NCBI GenBank assembly: GCA_041664945.1
Contig: JBAYJY010000025.1
Span: 1-36,142 of the forward strand
Length of the DNA stretch: 36,142 bases
From: JBAYJY01 sp041664945
GTDB lineage: Bacteria; UBP15; UBA6099
Reading direction: 5' to 3'
The translations under genes and the position numbers were made by a program. Position 1 is the first letter of the stretch. Every line of letters begins with the position of its first letter. Under the pieces are notes generated by a model. That model ran no database searches, was not told where the DNA came from, and was given only the letters and a program-made list of their open reading frames with translations. Of this stretch, positions 8,489-15,884 are shown one piece after another.

Positions 8489-8658
8489 CAAAATATAAAG
8501 CTTTTTTAGAGACGTTTAAGCAATTATGGTATAATGAGTTGCCGACTTACAGCGCATCGGCCTGCGGTCTGTTTAAGCGGCGTAAAGCATTCATGGCAAT
8601 GGTTCAGGGGCTTGGTCAGATGGAGGGGAGAAGTGTATTGAAATTACCGGAGCGGTGA
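8383..8658 (+). CDS. Doubtful reading frame over the long repeat
   Basis: 91 codons, partly inside the long repeat and ending inside repeat R1, so its last residues (KLPER) come from the repeat. The same frame in the right repeat copy gives similar residues (AYGGVF, LVFE, SNPYI) but with two stops. There is no clear ribosome site. Either an old gene decayed in the right copy, or a non-coding conserved element that happens to be open here. Confidence 0.25.
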   Translation: MWQKAYRGVFQNYKKYSSLIFEADQSQCARSNPYISKYKAFLETFKQLWYNELPTYSASACGLFKRRKAFMAMVQGLGQMEGRSVLKLPER

Positions 8659-8695
8659 GGACAGTTGTTGACAGAGGGGAGAATGTGATATGATT
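8641..8695 (+). repeat. Array repeat R1 (partial)
   Basis: Matches the right half of R2 and R3: ATTACCGGAGCGGTGAGGAC, then GTTGTTGACA, AGGGGAGAATGTG and ATATGATT. It ends with TTGACA, 15 bases, TATGAT, promoter-like with a short spacer. It precedes the 129-aa gene. ACCG-GAG-CGGT can form a small hairpin. Confidence 0.8.
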
Positions 8696-8759
8696 TGGGA
8701 AACAAAGTATTCTAGATGCTAAAGATGCTGTTTAATGCTTTATTGATATGTGAAATCGT

Positions 8760-9149
8760 ATGAAGATAAGCCCAAAAGCAAAATTAATGGTTTCAGTCTC
8801 GATAAGTGTTATGCTTATGATTGCTTTAATGGCATGCTTATTTCAGATAGAACGATTATCTCGACATAACAGTTTTCATCGAAATAGTATGCTTGAGTAT
8901 GAGTATTTGATGGAAACCATAAACAATTCAAACAAGACACTACAATATTTCAAAGACAAATGGGGCAAGGATTTTATCAAAGAAAGTGAACCATGTTGTT
9001 ATGAAGTAGAAGCCAATGTAGTTCTTAAAGATCCATTTTTTCATGAAAAACAAAAAGCTTATGGTTTCAAAGCATTTGATTTTTATGGCTATGTATTCGA
9101 GTTTGATCCCAGAGGCAAACTCATTAGGGGTTATATGTTAAAGCCATGA
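8760..9149 (+). CDS. Membrane-anchored hypothetical protein
   Basis: 129 residues. Residues 8-28 (LMVSVSISVMLMIALMACLF) form a single membrane segment or uncleaved signal; the rest is predicted to lie outside the cytoplasm. The C-terminal part (FKAFDFYGYVFEFDPRGKLIRGYML) is beta-like. No family recognised. It sits between repeats R1 and R2, with no clear Shine-Dalgarno sequence, and is much more AT-rich than the chromosomal genes. Confidence 0.55.
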   Translation: MKISPKAKLMVSVSISVMLMIALMACLFQIERLSRHNSFHRNSMLEYEYLMETINNSNKTLQYFKDKWGKDFIKESEPCCYEVEANVVLKDPFFHEKQKAYGFKAFDFYGYVFEFDPRGKLIRGYMLKP

Positions 9150-9164
9150 CACAAAGACCTAATT

Positions 9165-9269
9165 GGATACACATTTTAACCGCAAGAGTTCACGGAGCAG
9201 ATCATCGAGAACTGAGATTACCGGAGCAGTGAGGACAGTTGTTGACAGAGGGGAGAAGGTGATATGATT
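9165..9269 (+). repeat. Array repeat R2
   Basis: About 105 bp starting GGATACACATTTTAACCGCA and sharing GAGTTCACGGAGCAGATCAT with R4. It ends with the promoter-like TTGACA-15-TATGAT. Immediately afterwards GGAGGG leads into the ATG at 9277. Confidence 0.85.
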
Positions 9270-9276
9270 GGAGGGA

Positions 9277-9381
9277 ATGAAAATAAATCGAATACTCATT
9301 GTCATTTTCATAATATGTATTGCTTCTCCATGCTTTTCAAAAAAGTTCAGAATAAATAAATGCACTTTGCTGCATATATAA
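9277..9381 (+). CDS. 34-residue signal-peptide-like orphan
   Basis: ATG preceded by GGAGGGA. The peptide begins MKINRILIVIFIICIASPCF, a complete-looking signal sequence, and stops after only 34 residues. Either a secreted mini-peptide or the stump of a decayed exported protein. It lies between repeat R2 and the ankyrin gene. Confidence 0.4.
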   Translation: MKINRILIVIFIICIASPCFSKKFRINKCTLLHI

Positions 9382-9449
9382 AAAGATTTTTTGGCCAAGG
9401 TTTACGAATCAGTCATTATGAAAGTAAAATAATAAGAAAGATATAATAC

Positions 9450-10175
9450 ATGAAAATCAAATACTATAAATTGTCTGTATTATTAATTACTGTTGCAATA
9501 TTAATTATGTTTATAGTAAATATATATTTAGATCAATCACCGGTTTATATCAAATATCTTGCTTGTAATCCTATCTTTTCACGCGAACCTGGTTATTCCG
9601 CTTTACACAAAGCTGCTTATTTGGGTGATAATAAAAAAGTATTGAAGTTACTGAAAAATGGCGCAGATATAAACGAAGTCGCAGCTGTCAGCGGTACGCC
9701 ATTATATCTTGCAGTAATTCAAGGTAACGTGAATACAGTTAAATTACTTCTTGCTAAAGGAGCACGAGTAAATGATGATATAAGAAATGATGTTTGTACA
9801 CCGACGCTAGACTGCGCTTTAAAAACAAGGCATCTTCATATTGCTGAGTTACTTTTGGCACAAGGCACAAACATTAATATGAAATCAAAATGGCACGAAC
9901 CGCTGTTAATACGATATACAGGTAGTTCTGATTTAAACATAACTAAATGGCTGATTGAACATGACGCTGATGTGAATATTAGCGATAAATATGGGCAGAC
10001 GCCTTTATTTTACTCAATTCAAAACTGCAACACGGTAATTGCTCATAATTTAATTATAAATGGCGCCGATATAGACATAAATGATGTCAATGGTCGTTCT
10101 CCTTTATACTACGCTCAAAGAAACAACTGTAGTAATATTGTTAAAATGATTGAGGATAAAGCTAAAAAGAGATAA
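9450..10175 (+). CDS. Ankyrin-repeat protein with N-terminal membrane anchor
   Basis: 241 residues. Residues 7-27 (KLSVLLITVAILIMFIVNIY) are a membrane anchor or signal. From about residue 50 there are five to six ankyrin repeats: GYSALHKAAYLGDNKKVLKL, GTPLYLAVIQGNVNTVKLLL, a third with LDCALKTRHLHIAELLLAQG, a degenerate fourth ending in WLIEHDADVN, then YGQTPLFYSI and GRSPLYYAQ. Ankyrin repeats mediate protein binding; exported bacterial versions often act in the envelope or in toxin-immunity pairs, but no partner is visible. No strong ribosome site is seen. Flanked by repeats R2 and R3. Confidence 0.85.
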   Translation: MKIKYYKLSVLLITVAILIMFIVNIYLDQSPVYIKYLACNPIFSREPGYSALHKAAYLGDNKKVLKLLKNGADINEVAAVSGTPLYLAVIQGNVNTVKLLLAKGARVNDDIRNDVCTPTLDCALKTRHLHIAELLLAQGTNINMKSKWHEPLLIRYTGSSDLNITKWLIEHDADVNISDKYGQTPLFYSIQNCNTVIAHNLIINGADIDINDVNGRSPLYYAQRNNCSNIVKMIEDKAKKR

Positions 10176-10194
10176 GCAGAGGACGGGGTCATCT

Positions 10195-10310
10195 GGATAC
10201 TCATCGCCTACACATTTCAACCGCAAGAGTTCACAGAGCAGATCAACGAGAGTTGAGATTACCGGAGCGGTGAGGACAGTTGTTGACTGAGGGGAGAATG
10301 TGATATGATT
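10195..10310 (+). repeat. Array repeat R3 (longest copy)
   Basis: About 115 bp: GGATACTCATCGCCTACACA, CAACCGCAAGAGTTCACAGA, GATTACCGGAGCGGTGAGGA, then TTGACT-15-TATGAT. The right half closely matches R1 and R2. Begins 20 bp after the ankyrin stop codon. Confidence 0.85.
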
Positions 10311-10430
10311 TTATCTTGAGGAGTGTGGGAAATAATAATTTAACACTTACCATCTTAGGATAAATAGGAAACTGTCCATGATCTAATGGACATAATGTAC
10401 CTAATATCCATATTTATTAAGGAGAAATAA

Positions 10431-10751
10431 ATGTTTGTCATTCCTATTGTAGTCAGTATTATGGTAAGTTTCTTAACTTTTATCTTCATGATACTAATAA
10501 GGCGTATATCGAACATGATTATAGGTTTCTTTATCGGTGCAATAACAAGTGGTTTTCTTGGCGCTATTGCCACTGATAAAATACTCTTACATGCATTTCA
10601 TACAATGGATTATTCTGCAGGCGGTCAGGAATATGTTGGGGGAATGTGGATGTTAGGAGTATCGGCTGCGATTATATTATCTGCTTTATGTGGCGGTATT
10701 GGTGGAATCATAGCCGCATATTACACCAGATCTAAAACCATTAATAAATGA
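10431..10751 (+). CDS. Small integral membrane protein
   Basis: 106 residues with AAGGAG seven bases upstream. Three hydrophobic helices are evident (IPIVVSIMVSFLTFIFMILI; MIIGFFIGAITSGFLGAIA; MLGVSAAIILSALCGGIGGI), the last two glycine/alanine-rich. No recognised family. Located between repeats R3 and R4, unrelated in sequence to its neighbours in the array. Confidence 0.65.
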   Translation: MFVIPIVVSIMVSFLTFIFMILIRRISNMIIGFFIGAITSGFLGAIATDKILLHAFHTMDYSAGGQEYVGGMWMLGVSAAIILSALCGGIGGIIAAYYTRSKTINK

Positions 10752-10823
10752 TACAAACGGCGAACCGAATCGAACCCAATAAGCATGATCTCCTGATAAA
10801 AAATACCAGTCCTCGCTCACTCT

Positions 10824-10903
10824 GCATACGCATCGTCCACACATATCAATCGCAAGAGTTCACGGAGCAGATCATCGAGAGTTGTTGACGGAATAGGAGA
10901 TAT
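10824..10903 (+). repeat. Array repeat R4, internally deleted
   Basis: GCATACGCATCGTCCACACA, then ATCGCAAGAGTTCACGGAGC, then directly to GTTGTTGACG and a TAAAAT at the same 15-base spacing. Compared with R3 it lacks 27 bases that in R3 lie between two AGTT copies, as expected of a slipped-pairing deletion. Confidence 0.75.
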
Positions 10904-10971
10904 GGTAAAATTAATTAAGTTGTCAGATTTGCAGTTTATAAATGACGGTTAATCTTAAGCGAGAAGTATTT

Positions 10972-12756
10972 ATGAAAAAGTCGAATATATTTTTCATAAT
11001 AGGGCTGTTAGCAGTGATTTGCTTTGCTATTTGCTCATGCGGTGGTGGTGGCGGCGGGGGCGGCGGAACGATACCACAAGTTCCAATAACTGGTTCTGTT
11101 CAGGGCTTTGTTTATATACCTTATGGGAGTGCGCCTGCGAGGATTGCAGCGGATACAACTGGATATAAACCTTATACCGGGGCAAATATTCTGGTGACAT
11201 GCGGAAGCACGACAAAGACTGGAACATCGGGCGGTAATGGTTTTTTCAGAATCAGTTCATTGCCTATCGGAGCATGCACTGTTTCGATACAACTCAGCGG
11301 GTATATAACTCAGCAATCTCAAGTTACGGTTTCAGCAAATCAGACGGCAACGGTTGGAAGCACTGACGGAATTAAAATGACTCCGAGCACTCACGGGGCG
11401 ATAGTAGTTAGTGCAAATGTTGCAGGAGGAACGATTATTCTTGATAGTGAGAATACCGGTATAGTTATACCAACTGGATTAAGTTATACATTGCCTTATA
11501 TTAAACCCGGAACACATACGGTGAATATTACAAAACCCGGATTCGATGTATTAACGACTCAAAATGTGACAGTATCGGCAGGCGCAACGGCTAATGTGAA
11601 TTTTACTATGAATCCGACAGGAAATCATGCGCCAGTGGCAAATGCTGGACCTGATGGAAAGACATATATTGGAATACATTATACATATCAATTCTTGAAC
11701 GGTGATATAAGCGATTATACACCTCACCAAAATTCTTATATGCTTGACGGGAGCGGTAGTAGTGATGCGGATAGTAATATATTGACATATCATTGGGAGC
11801 AGACAAGCGGACCGACAGTTACATTGACAAATGCGAATGCCAGTAAGACAATATTTATACCGACACAGGCAGGAACTTATTCATTCAAATTGACAGTAAA
11901 TGATGGTTATCTCATAAGTGATCCTGATTATGTATCGGTGATAGCCAATAAAATATCAGGGAAAATTGTATTTTCAATTGGAGGATTGGGTTATGGCAGC
12001 GATGAAATTTTGACAATTAATGCGGATGGGACAGAATTAAGAAGATTGACAAGAAATAACTATTATGATGGTTATCCGATATGGTCACCTGACGGAATAA
12101 AGATATTATTCACGACAAATCCAAGCAGGGATGAGCAAACATATTATCCCGCGATGATGAATACTGACGGAAGCAATGTGAATGTATTGCCGACTCAAGG
12201 GATGGCAAAAGACTTTTCACCGAACGGAAATAATATTCTGGTAGTCAAAAAGGCTGGAATAGCAGATGAAATCTTTGAGTACGGAACTGACGGACTTAAT
12301 GGACATCAGTTGACATCAGCTGGCAAGAAGTCTTTTTTTGATGTTCACTATTCAGCTGATGGAAGCAAGATATTGTTCACAATTTGGTATAGTCATGACG
12401 GTGTTGATGTGGGTCTGATGAATCGTGACGGAACTGATTACCGATTATTAACAAACGATAATCTTACCCACATGGATGCAATCTGGATGCCTGACGGAAG
12501 AATACTATACACAACTGCCACATGTATTGGCTGTACCGACCAACTTTATGTGATGAATGCGGATGGGACTGGAAGCCGCAAATTAACGATTCCAAGCGGA
12601 ATTAATTATGTTAATATTCCAGTAATGACTAATGATGGTCAATATATTATCTTTAGCGATTTAAACTATTATCTTCATATTATATGTGCTGACGGGAGCG
12701 TAGATTACAAATTGGGGATATATTCAGGATCTCAGAATTACAACACCAATCCGTGA
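10972..12756 (+). CDS. Lipoprotein with carboxypeptidase-regulatory-like, PEGA, PKD-like and TolB-like domains
   Basis: 594 residues from the ATG at 10972, chosen because a signal peptide starts there (MKKSNIFFIIGLLAVICFAI) and leads to a lipobox ICSC. After the Cys come nine glycines. Domains in order: a carboxypeptidase-regulatory-like beta sandwich (~45-125, GANILVTCGSTTKTGTSGGN); a PEGA domain (~135-215, LPYIKPGTHTVNITKPGFDV); a PKD/Ig-like domain (~220-330, DGSGSSDADSNILTYHWEQT); a TolB/WD40-like propeller (~335-594) with repeats such as LTINADGTELRRLT, YPIWSPDGIKILFT and MNADGTGSRKLT. A surface lipoprotein probably involved in binding; no enzyme motif seen. Last gene of the repeat array. 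Confidence 0.85.
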   Translation: MKKSNIFFIIGLLAVICFAICSCGGGGGGGGGTIPQVPITGSVQGFVYIPYGSAPARIAADTTGYKPYTGANILVTCGSTTKTGTSGGNGFFRISSLPIGACTVSIQLSGYITQQSQVTVSANQTATVGSTDGIKMTPSTHGAIVVSANVAGGTIILDSENTGIVIPTGLSYTLPYIKPGTHTVNITKPGFDVLTTQNVTVSAGATANVNFTMNPTGNHAPVANAGPDGKTYIGIHYTYQFLNGDISDYTPHQNSYMLDGSGSSDADSNILTYHWEQTSGPTVTLTNANASKTIFIPTQAGTYSFKLTVNDGYLISDPDYVSVIANKISGKIVFSIGGLGYGSDEILTINADGTELRRLTRNNYYDGYPIWSPDGIKILFTTNPSRDEQTYYPAMMNTDGSNVNVLPTQGMAKDFSPNGNNILVVKKAGIADEIFEYGTDGLNGHQLTSAGKKSFFDVHYSADGSKILFTIWYSHDGVDVGLMNRDGTDYRLLTNDNLTHMDAIWMPDGRILYTTATCIGCTDQLYVMNADGTGSRKLTIPSGINYVNIPVMTNDGQYIIFSDLNYYLHIICADGSVDYKLGIYSGSQNYNTNP

Positions 12757-12948
12757 GAAGATCACATCGCCCACACTCTCCCTCCTCACAACATTCACCC
12801 ACTTCCAACATCCTCCCCGCCCCAATTTACTACTCGCCGCTCCATATACCAGCCTTCTTCTTTTTGTTACAGCATTGTTACACGCAAAATCATTGATTTG
12901 AAAATCAGCAGATAATAAAAAACTCACTGGTTATTCTGTTATTTTCTT
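12757..12948. other. Spacer after the lipoprotein gene
   Basis: Begins with GATCACATCGCCCACACT, which resembles the opening of repeats R3/R4 and may be a fifth, vestigial copy. Then C-rich and AT-rich DNA without a gene. Confidence 0.35.
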
Positions 12949-13012
12949 TGCCCCTACCAAGACTCGAACTTGGCCACCGGGATTAGGAATCCCGCTCGCT
13001 ATGTCCGTCTGG
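12949..13012 (-). pseudogene. tRNA-Arg(CCT) 3' fragment
   Basis: Reading the minus strand: a D-loop remnant (CAGACGGACATAGC), a complete anticodon arm CGGGA-TTCCTAA-TCCCG (anticodon CCT), variable loop GTGG, a complete T arm CCAAG-TTCGAGT-CTTGG, the acceptor strand TAGGGGC and discriminator A. The 5' acceptor strand GCCCCTA and 5' D arm are absent, so it cannot fold as a tRNA. Such 3' fragments are typical att-site scars of elements that integrate into tRNA genes. No intact copy is in the window. Confidence 0.8.
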
Positions 13013-13019
13013 TGGGATT

Positions 13020-13147
13020 CGGGTTATTTATATATAGATTGAGGTGGCCAAAAGCGTATGGAGGCGTTTTTCGGATTTATATAAAATCAGGTCGATTGGT
13101 TTTCGAGGTTGTCCAGTCGTAGTACGTATGATCGAATCCGTACATTT
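13020..13147 (+). repeat. Diverged long direct repeat, right copy
   Basis: Partner of 8360-8488; see that entry. Starts eight bases from the tRNA-Arg fragment and ends 23 bp before the stop of the minus-strand gene at 13171. This copy is slightly AT-richer and has a different frame open. Confidence 0.75.
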
Positions 13148-13170
13148 AAAAGGATAGGGACTTGTCCGAT

Positions 13171-13419
13171 CTAATGCGCTGGCGGCAGCTTCTTTCGCTC
13201 CTTGTCCATTGCTGATGCAGCAATCAGAGCGGCCTTAACGGCTTTCGACAAGTCGGGGTTGCGGTCAATGAAGTCCAGCGCGGTTATCTCAACAAAGTCT
13301 CCGATGGACATATTCATGATACCGGCGGCGACCTTCAGAGACATGATCGTCTCGCGGCTCAAATAAAGCGTGGTTTTCGAATAGAGGCCGCTTTCGCTTT
13401 TCGTTTCTTTCTTTCCCAT
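13171..13419 (-). CDS. Small ribbon-helix-helix/antitoxin-like DNA-binding protein
   Basis: 82 residues from the ATG at 13417-13419. The core LYLSRETIMSLKVAAGIMNM followed by SIGDFVEITALDFI fits a strand-helix-helix regulator. No Shine-Dalgarno is present; instead a TATAAT (13426-13431, minus strand) ends seven bases from the ATG, so the message may be leaderless. It is divergent from the recombinase operon and probably controls the shared intergenic region. An upstream TTG start at 13482 is less likely. No toxin partner is seen. Confidence 0.65.
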   Translation of the reverse strand: MGKKETKSESGLYSKTTLYLSRETIMSLKVAAGIMNMSIGDFVEITALDFIDRNPDLSKAVKAALIAASAMDKERKKLPPAH

Positions 13420-13462
13420 GATTGCATTATAACACGCGGCGGGAAATTTCCGAAAGTAGCAG

Positions 13463-13492
13463 TTGACATAATTATTCCACAAGCGCTATTAT
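13463..13492 (+). promoter_or_regulatory. Sigma-70-type promoter for the recombinase operon
   Basis: TTGACA (13463-13468), 18-base spacer, TATTAT (13487-13492). It lies 150 bp upstream of the serine recombinase, in front of a leader ORF and a strong hairpin. Confidence 0.65.
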
Positions 13493-13512
13493 GGCATTGC
13501 CGGGGCGAGACG

Positions 13513-13638
13513 ATGAAAAACAAACACACAAGCACAAGCAAAAAATATCATAGAGAAAAAAGCCCGTCCACGTTGTCTTGTCCCGGCAAGTTCAAGGCTT
13601 CAAGGGCGGGCTTTTCTTATTCCAATTGGGGGGCATGA
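13513..13638 (+). CDS. Possible 41-residue leader peptide
   Basis: An ATG 20 bases after the -10 box opens 41 codons that pass through the hairpin at 13558-13615 and stop at 13636-13638, four bases before the recombinase start. GGGGCGAG upstream could serve as a weak ribosome site. If translated, ribosome position would affect the hairpin. No similarity recognised. Confidence 0.3.
   Translation: MKNKHTSTSKKYHREKSPSTLSCPGKFKASRAGFSYSNWGA
13558..13615 (+). terminator. Terminator-like hairpin between promoter and recombinase
   Basis: A 12-bp stem (AAAAGCCCGTCC with GGGCGGGCTTTT, one G-U pair) around a 34-base loop, with A and T tracts on both sides. It lies between the promoter at 13463 and the gene at 13642, so it could act as an attenuator or insulate in both directions. 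Confidence 0.6.
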
Positions 13639-13641
13639 ACC

Positions 13642-14319
13642 ATGAAAAAGGCAATCTCTTATATCCGTGTTAGCACAGACAAGCAAGCCGATCACGGCGT
13701 GTCGCTCGATGCACAGGCCGAAAAGATCAAGGCAATGGCAATCGTGCGGGAAGTCGAATTGGTTGAAACAATCATCGACGCCGGAGAATCCGCGAAGTCT
13801 CTTAACCGGACGGGAATGAAGCGGTTATTGGAATTGGTGAACCGGCGCGAGATCGACACCGTGATTGTCACAAAGCTTGACCGGCTGACTCGGAGCGTCC
13901 GCGACCTCGCTGATCTGCTTGAACTATTCGACAAGCGCGGCGTGTCTCTTGTCTCCGTCAATGAAAGTCTCGATACCGCGACGGCGGCGGGGCGGCTTGT
14001 GTTGAACGTGATGGCATCCGTGAGTCAATGGGAGCGGGAAGCAATCGGTGAACGGACGCGGGATGCGATGCAACATAAAAAAGCAATCGGGGAACTTGTA
14101 GGAAGCGTCCCTTTTGGTTACACGCTTGCGGCGGACGGCATTCATTTAGAGCTTTGCGAATTGGAACAGAACATTATTTCAAAGATCAAAGAACTAAAGG
14201 CGGCGGGTTTCTCGCTCCGCAATATTTCAGGCGAACTTAACCGGCAAGGATTCAGGACTCGCAAAGGTTCAGCATGGAGACACGAATATATCAATAACAT
14301 TTTGAGGGCGGCGGCATGA
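13642..14319 (+). CDS. Serine recombinase (second copy)
   Basis: 225 residues. YIRVST with catalytic Ser11, GVSLDAQ, KLDRLTRS and SQWEREAIGERT are all intact, followed by a short C-terminal DNA-binding part (FSLRNISGELNRQGFRTRKG). A G-rich ribosome site (13628-13633) lies eight bases before the ATG. It is a paralogue of the recombinase at 6873-7568, but its gene is clearly more GC-rich, so the two were probably acquired separately rather than duplicated in place. The probable role is resolution or inversion within the element. Confidence 0.9.
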   Translation: MKKAISYIRVSTDKQADHGVSLDAQAEKIKAMAIVREVELVETIIDAGESAKSLNRTGMKRLLELVNRREIDTVIVTKLDRLTRSVRDLADLLELFDKRGVSLVSVNESLDTATAAGRLVLNVMASVSQWEREAIGERTRDAMQHKKAIGELVGSVPFGYTLAADGIHLELCELEQNIISKIKELKAAGFSLRNISGELNRQGFRTRKGSAWRHEYINNILRAAA

Positions 14320-14537
14320 ACGCTGTTATACAAGGGGACGGTAATATAACAAACGACGTTGATCGGCGCGAATGGTTCCGGTCGAAAGTCGCGGAACTGG
14401 GCGAACTGCTCCGGCGCCTACCGGATCGGCGGCGGGATGCTTTCGCGGATGCGCTCGACCGCGTGGACGGCGAACAGCAGCCGGAGCGCGAAATATCAAG
14501 GTATCAGGGTAAGGGGCGCGAGGAGATCGTTGATTAG
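14316..14537 (+). CDS. Small Arg-rich hypothetical protein coupled to the recombinase
   Basis: 73 residues; its ATG overlaps the recombinase stop as ATGA, suggesting coupled translation. Starts MNAVIQGDGNITND, then a charged helix (KVAELGELLRRLPDRRRDAF). No family recognised. An overlapping +1 frame (14359-14571) is probably a shadow. Confidence 0.55.
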   Translation: MNAVIQGDGNITNDVDRREWFRSKVAELGELLRRLPDRRRDAFADALDRVDGEQQPEREISRYQGKGREEIVD

Positions 14538-14623
14538 GCGCGATACTCGAATCTTGTTTTTCACCAATTAGATTATAACCGTGGAAGAAGCGCGGTTAAA
14601 TAATAATCAGAGGGGTACGAACA

Positions 14624-14818
14624 ATGAAATTAAGACTATTGGATGAAAATGGAAATGCACTACGAAGAAAAAACGGAAGGCCGGAATCGGAACTGCTGAC
14701 GAAAGAGGAAGCCGGTGAGATATATCGGCTGAATCGCAAATGGGGATCGGATACGGAAGAAACCGTTAAACGATTAATCAAATTGGGAATCGAAAGACAG
14801 ACCGCGCAATCAGCTTGA
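14624..14818 (+). CDS. Small hypothetical protein
   Basis: 64 residues, with GAGGGG about 12 bases upstream of the ATG. Highly charged: MKLRLLDENGNALRRKNGRP then KEEAGEIYRLNRKWGSDTEE. The last third (ETVKRLIKLGIERQ) could be a short DNA-binding helix. It is followed 11 bp later by a terminator hairpin, consistent with the end of the recombinase transcript. Confidence 0.5.
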   Translation: MKLRLLDENGNALRRKNGRPESELLTKEEAGEIYRLNRKWGSDTEETVKRLIKLGIERQTAQSA

Positions 14819-14829
14819 CGCAGCAGCAC

Positions 14830-14865
14830 AGGCCGGACGCGCTCACAGCAGCTGCTCCGGCCTTT
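14830..14865 (+). terminator. Rho-independent terminator
   Basis: Perfect 8-bp stem AGGCCGGA/TCCGGCCT (14830-14837 and 14856-14863) followed by TTTCT. The loop contains a second small palindrome (CAGCAGCTGCT). Confidence 0.65.
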
Positions 14866-14962
14866 CTCGCGAAGCAGCATAGACTGCAAGTGTATATAAA
14901 GGGGGCGCTGTTTTAAAACGGTTATTGCTATATATTAAGTCATCAAAACAAACGGATGAGAC

Positions 14963-15643
14963 ATGAAGAAGAAAACACAAATTGAAAAGGTAACCGCCTA
15001 CCTCGATTCAATAGGACGCAACAATGAAGAAGTCCTTGCGATAATTGGTTGGGATTCAAGTATTAATATGTTTAAGCTTGGTTATAACCGGGGCGAGACG
15101 AAAAAAAAGAGCATGGAAAAAAAGAGTGATCGAAATAAAAGAAGCGACATTAAGAAGACAATCGATTACATCGAAAAGGACATAAAAGACCACAAAAAGA
15201 CAATAGATATAATTACAAAAGGCTACCCTGTCAGCGAAAAAGCGAAGTTTATTTTCTGGAACGGTGATGACGCGACTCTCAGCGCAAACGAGCGCAATTC
15301 GTTAAACAAAATAAACTCTTTTCTGTCGAGATTGGAAAATGATCTGAAAACATACAGACAACTTTATGCCAAACCGGAGCGATCTGTCTCCGTCCCAAAA
15401 AGAGAACGCGCGACGACGACGCAAAGAAGGAATGAAACCGGATACAATTTGATGAATTACTTTATCTCAAAGAACGAAACTCATGTGGAAGCAGCGAACA
15501 AAACGACGAAGATACTCGACCTGATATTTAATCATAAAAGCAAACCAGCTACTATTTTGTGGAATTATCAGGACAAAAAACAAAAAGAATCGGGAAAGCC
15601 CAAAAGACGTTATTACTACGATAAAAATCAAAAAGAAGAATGA
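14963..15643 (+). CDS. Lysine-rich hypothetical protein
   Basis: 226 residues, about one in five lysine. Starts MKKKTQIEKVTAYLDSIGRN; the middle is a predicted coiled helix (KKTIDYIEKDIKDHKKTIDI); the C-terminus is basic and probably disordered (KKQKESGKPKRRYYYDKNQ). It stands alone between two gaps with TATATT upstream near 14931. The content suggests nucleic-acid binding, but I recognise no family. It is more AT-rich than the genes on either side. Confidence 0.55.
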   Translation: MKKKTQIEKVTAYLDSIGRNNEEVLAIIGWDSSINMFKLGYNRGETKKKSMEKKSDRNKRSDIKKTIDYIEKDIKDHKKTIDIITKGYPVSEKAKFIFWNGDDATLSANERNSLNKINSFLSRLENDLKTYRQLYAKPERSVSVPKRERATTTQRRNETGYNLMNYFISKNETHVEAANKTTKILDLIFNHKSKPATILWNYQDKKQKESGKPKRRYYYDKNQKEE

Positions 15644-15884
15644 ATCGATAAAACCGCATTGCAGTTAGCTTTTTTACTCTGACGCCTACAAAAAAATATA
15701 TTTCACAAAAAACAAACAAAAACAAATATCCCTTTCACGCATAGTTTTTATTCAAATAGTTGAAACCCAACGTCACCGGTGATCCGCACTTTCCATGTTA
15801 GACATGAGTTCCGGTTTGCCGCATGATGACGGCGAGCGGTATTTTTTTTGATTGCCGATTGAAGAAATCTGAAAGAGGTACGAA

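Noticed and set aside
9159..9398. 79-residue minus-strand frame across repeat R2
   Set aside because: Runs through the repeat and against the array genes; no ribosome site.
8641..10903. Repeats R1-R4 as a CRISPR array or integron attC sites
   Set aside because: Spacing is gene-sized and irregular, ruling out CRISPR; no clear RYYYAAC/GTTRRRY attC core pair and no integron integrase next to it.
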